Shown: positions 5,122-6,111 of the stretch, piece by piece
Layout of the letters: every line of letters begins with the position of its first letter
Numbering within the stretch: position 1 is the first letter of the stretch
From: Saprospiraceae bacterium
Lineage (GTDB): Bacteria > Bacteroidota > Bacteroidia > Chitinophagales > Saprospiraceae
NCBI GenBank assembly: GCA_014379065.1
Contig: JACMMM010000481.1
Coordinates: forward strand, 1 to 6,111
Direction: 5' to 3'
Length of the DNA: 6,111 bases
Notes under the pieces: generated by a model
The model's input: the letters and a program-made list of their open reading frames with translations, nothing else
Database searches by the model: none
What the model was told of the DNA's origin: nothing
Made by a program: the position numbers and the translations under genes

Positions 5122-6111
5122 ATGGCAACACCGCGCACCGTCGCTTTTCATACCCTTGGCTGCAAACTCAACTATTCGGAGACCTCCGCACTGGCGCGGC
5201 TCTTTGAATCGAGCGGCTATTTGCCTGTCAAATTCGAGGAAGAAGCCGACATCTATGTGCTCAATACTTGCAGTGTGACCGAACAAGCCGACCGCGAATG
5301 CCGCAAGATCGTACGCCAGGCCATGCGCCGTCAACCGGGAGCTTTTGTGGTGGTAACGGGCTGCTACGCCCAACTCAAGCCCCATGAAATTGCCGACATC
5401 CCCGGCGTGGATCTGGTGCTTGGCGCGGGCGAGAAATTCCGCATCCTCGATTATGTGGATGACCTGAGTAAATCTCAAAGCAAAGGCATGGTACGGGCCG
5501 GTGAAGTGCGCGATGTAAACACCTTCACTGCCTCGTTTTCCTTTGGCGACCGAACCCGCTCCTTTTTGAAAGTGCAGGATGGCTGCGATTACAAATGTTC
5601 GTTTTGCACCATCCCCCAAGCGCGTGGCGCGAGCCGCTCCGACACGCTTGAAAGTGCCGTGGCAAATGCCCGCCAAATTGGCCAAATGGGCACGAAGGAA
5701 ATCGTACTGACCGGCGTGAATTTGGGAGATTTTGGAAATGGCACCGCTGTGATAGAAGGCGAGCGCCCCAGAAAAGAGGCCCTGTTTGCAGACTTGGTGA
5801 CGGCGCTGGACAAAGTGGAAGAAGTCAGCCGCTTCCGCATCAGCAGTATTGAGCCAAACTTGCTGTCCGACGAGATTATCGAGTTTGTGTCAGAAAGTCA
5901 ACGCTTTATGCCGCACTTTCACATCCCGCTCCAGTCTGGCAACGACAAACAGCTCCGCGAAATGCGCCGCCGCTATCGCCGCGATTTGTACGCCGAGCGG
6001 GTAGCGACCATCAAAAAATTGATGCCCCATGCCTGTATCGGTTGCGATGTAATCGTCGGTTTTCCAGGTGAAACCGAGGCCGATTTTTTGGAGACCTACC
6101 AGTTTATCCAA
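5122..6111 (+). CDS. mtaB: tRNA (N6-L-threonylcarbamoyladenosine(37)-C2)-methylthiotransferase MtaB (3' partial)
   Basis: An uninterrupted frame of 330 codons runs from ATG 5122 off the right edge. The enzyme is a radical-SAM methylthiotransferase. It converts t6A37 to ms2t6A37 in ANN-decoding tRNAs, using two [4Fe-4S] clusters in the cytoplasm. The N-terminal methylthiotransferase domain shows its three cluster cysteines: C14 (TLGCKLN), C50 (NTCSVTE) and C81 (TGCYAQ). The radical-SAM domain starts with C155-x3-C159-x2-C162 (DGCDYKCSFCTIP) and continues with LTGVNLG, RFRISSIEP, HIPLQSGND, MRRRY and CDVIVGFPGE, all typical of the family. TLGCKLN and GVNLG fit MtaB better than MiaB or RimO. The family is normally about 430-450 residues, so roughly the last quarter, including the TRAM domain, lies outside the window. 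The gene has its own promoter and is separated from upstream genes by a terminator. Confidence 0.94.
   Translation, partial: MATPRTVAFHTLGCKLNYSETSALARLFESSGYLPVKFEEEADIYVLNTCSVTEQADRECRKIVRQAMRRQPGAFVVVTGCYAQLKPHEIADIPGVDLVLGAGEKFRILDYVDDLSKSQSKGMVRAGEVRDVNTFTASFSFGDRTRSFLKVQDGCDYKCSFCTIPQARGASRSDTLESAVANARQIGQMGTKEIVLTGVNLGDFGNGTAVIEGERPRKEALFADLVTALDKVEEVSRFRISSIEPNLLSDEIIEFVSESQRFMPHFHIPLQSGNDKQLREMRRRYRRDLYAERVATIKKLMPHACIGCDVIVGFPGETEADFLETYQFIQ

Noticed and set aside
5095..5685. 196-codon open frame on the - strand opposite mtaB
   Set aside because: The + strand frame carries all the MtaB cluster cysteines and family motifs; the antisense frame has no recognisable feature.

Overview
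The window looks like a piece of a Bacteroidota chromosome. The evidence is a FecI/FecR pair of the Bacteroidota type, a STN plus carboxypeptidase-regulatory-like protein, a C-terminal type IX secretion (T9SS) sorting domain, and a TAnnTTTG-type promoter in front of the last gene. A Saprospiria-like lineage is my guess from overall flavour and is not proven. All five protein genes are on the + strand, and the first and last are cut by the window edges.

Region 1 (1-2915) is a compact three-gene operon: an ECF sigma factor missing its N-terminus, a FecR-like membrane anti-sigma factor 13 bases downstream, and a secreted protein whose GTG start overlaps the end of fecR. In classical systems of this kind the third gene is a TonB-dependent outer-membrane receptor carrying a STN signalling domain. 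Here the third protein has a signal peptide, a STN domain and a carboxypeptidase-regulatory-like domain. In place of a plug and a 22-strand barrel it ends in about ten short repeats of the form G-(V/I/F)-Q-x-(A/S)-G-(F/L)-x-N. The inferred wiring is repeat protein to FecR to sigma factor, a surface-signalling cascade with a non-TonB output or sensor component.

Region 2 (2916-3193) is non-coding. It holds a 29-base inverted repeat (28/29 paired) around a 49-base loop, followed by five degenerate copies of a 7-base unit ending three bases before the next start codon. Region 3 (3194-4825) encodes a secreted three-part protein: a c-type cytochrome domain (CVSCH), a PHM/DBM-like type II copper monooxygenase with all six expected copper ligands, and a T9SS sorting tail. 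The likely logic is a surface copper monooxygenase with its own built-in heme electron donor.

Region 4 (4826-5121) is non-coding and densely structured. It has a strong intrinsic terminator, then a nested inverted repeat (30-base outer arms, 19-base inner arms), then a diverged second copy of the terminator, whose tail overlaps the promoter of the final gene. Every inverted-repeat arm in the window carries its own small palindrome, an organisation resembling paired REP/BIME elements. Region 5 (5122 to the end) is the first 330 codons of mtaB, a radical-SAM tRNA methylthiotransferase, an ordinary housekeeping gene.
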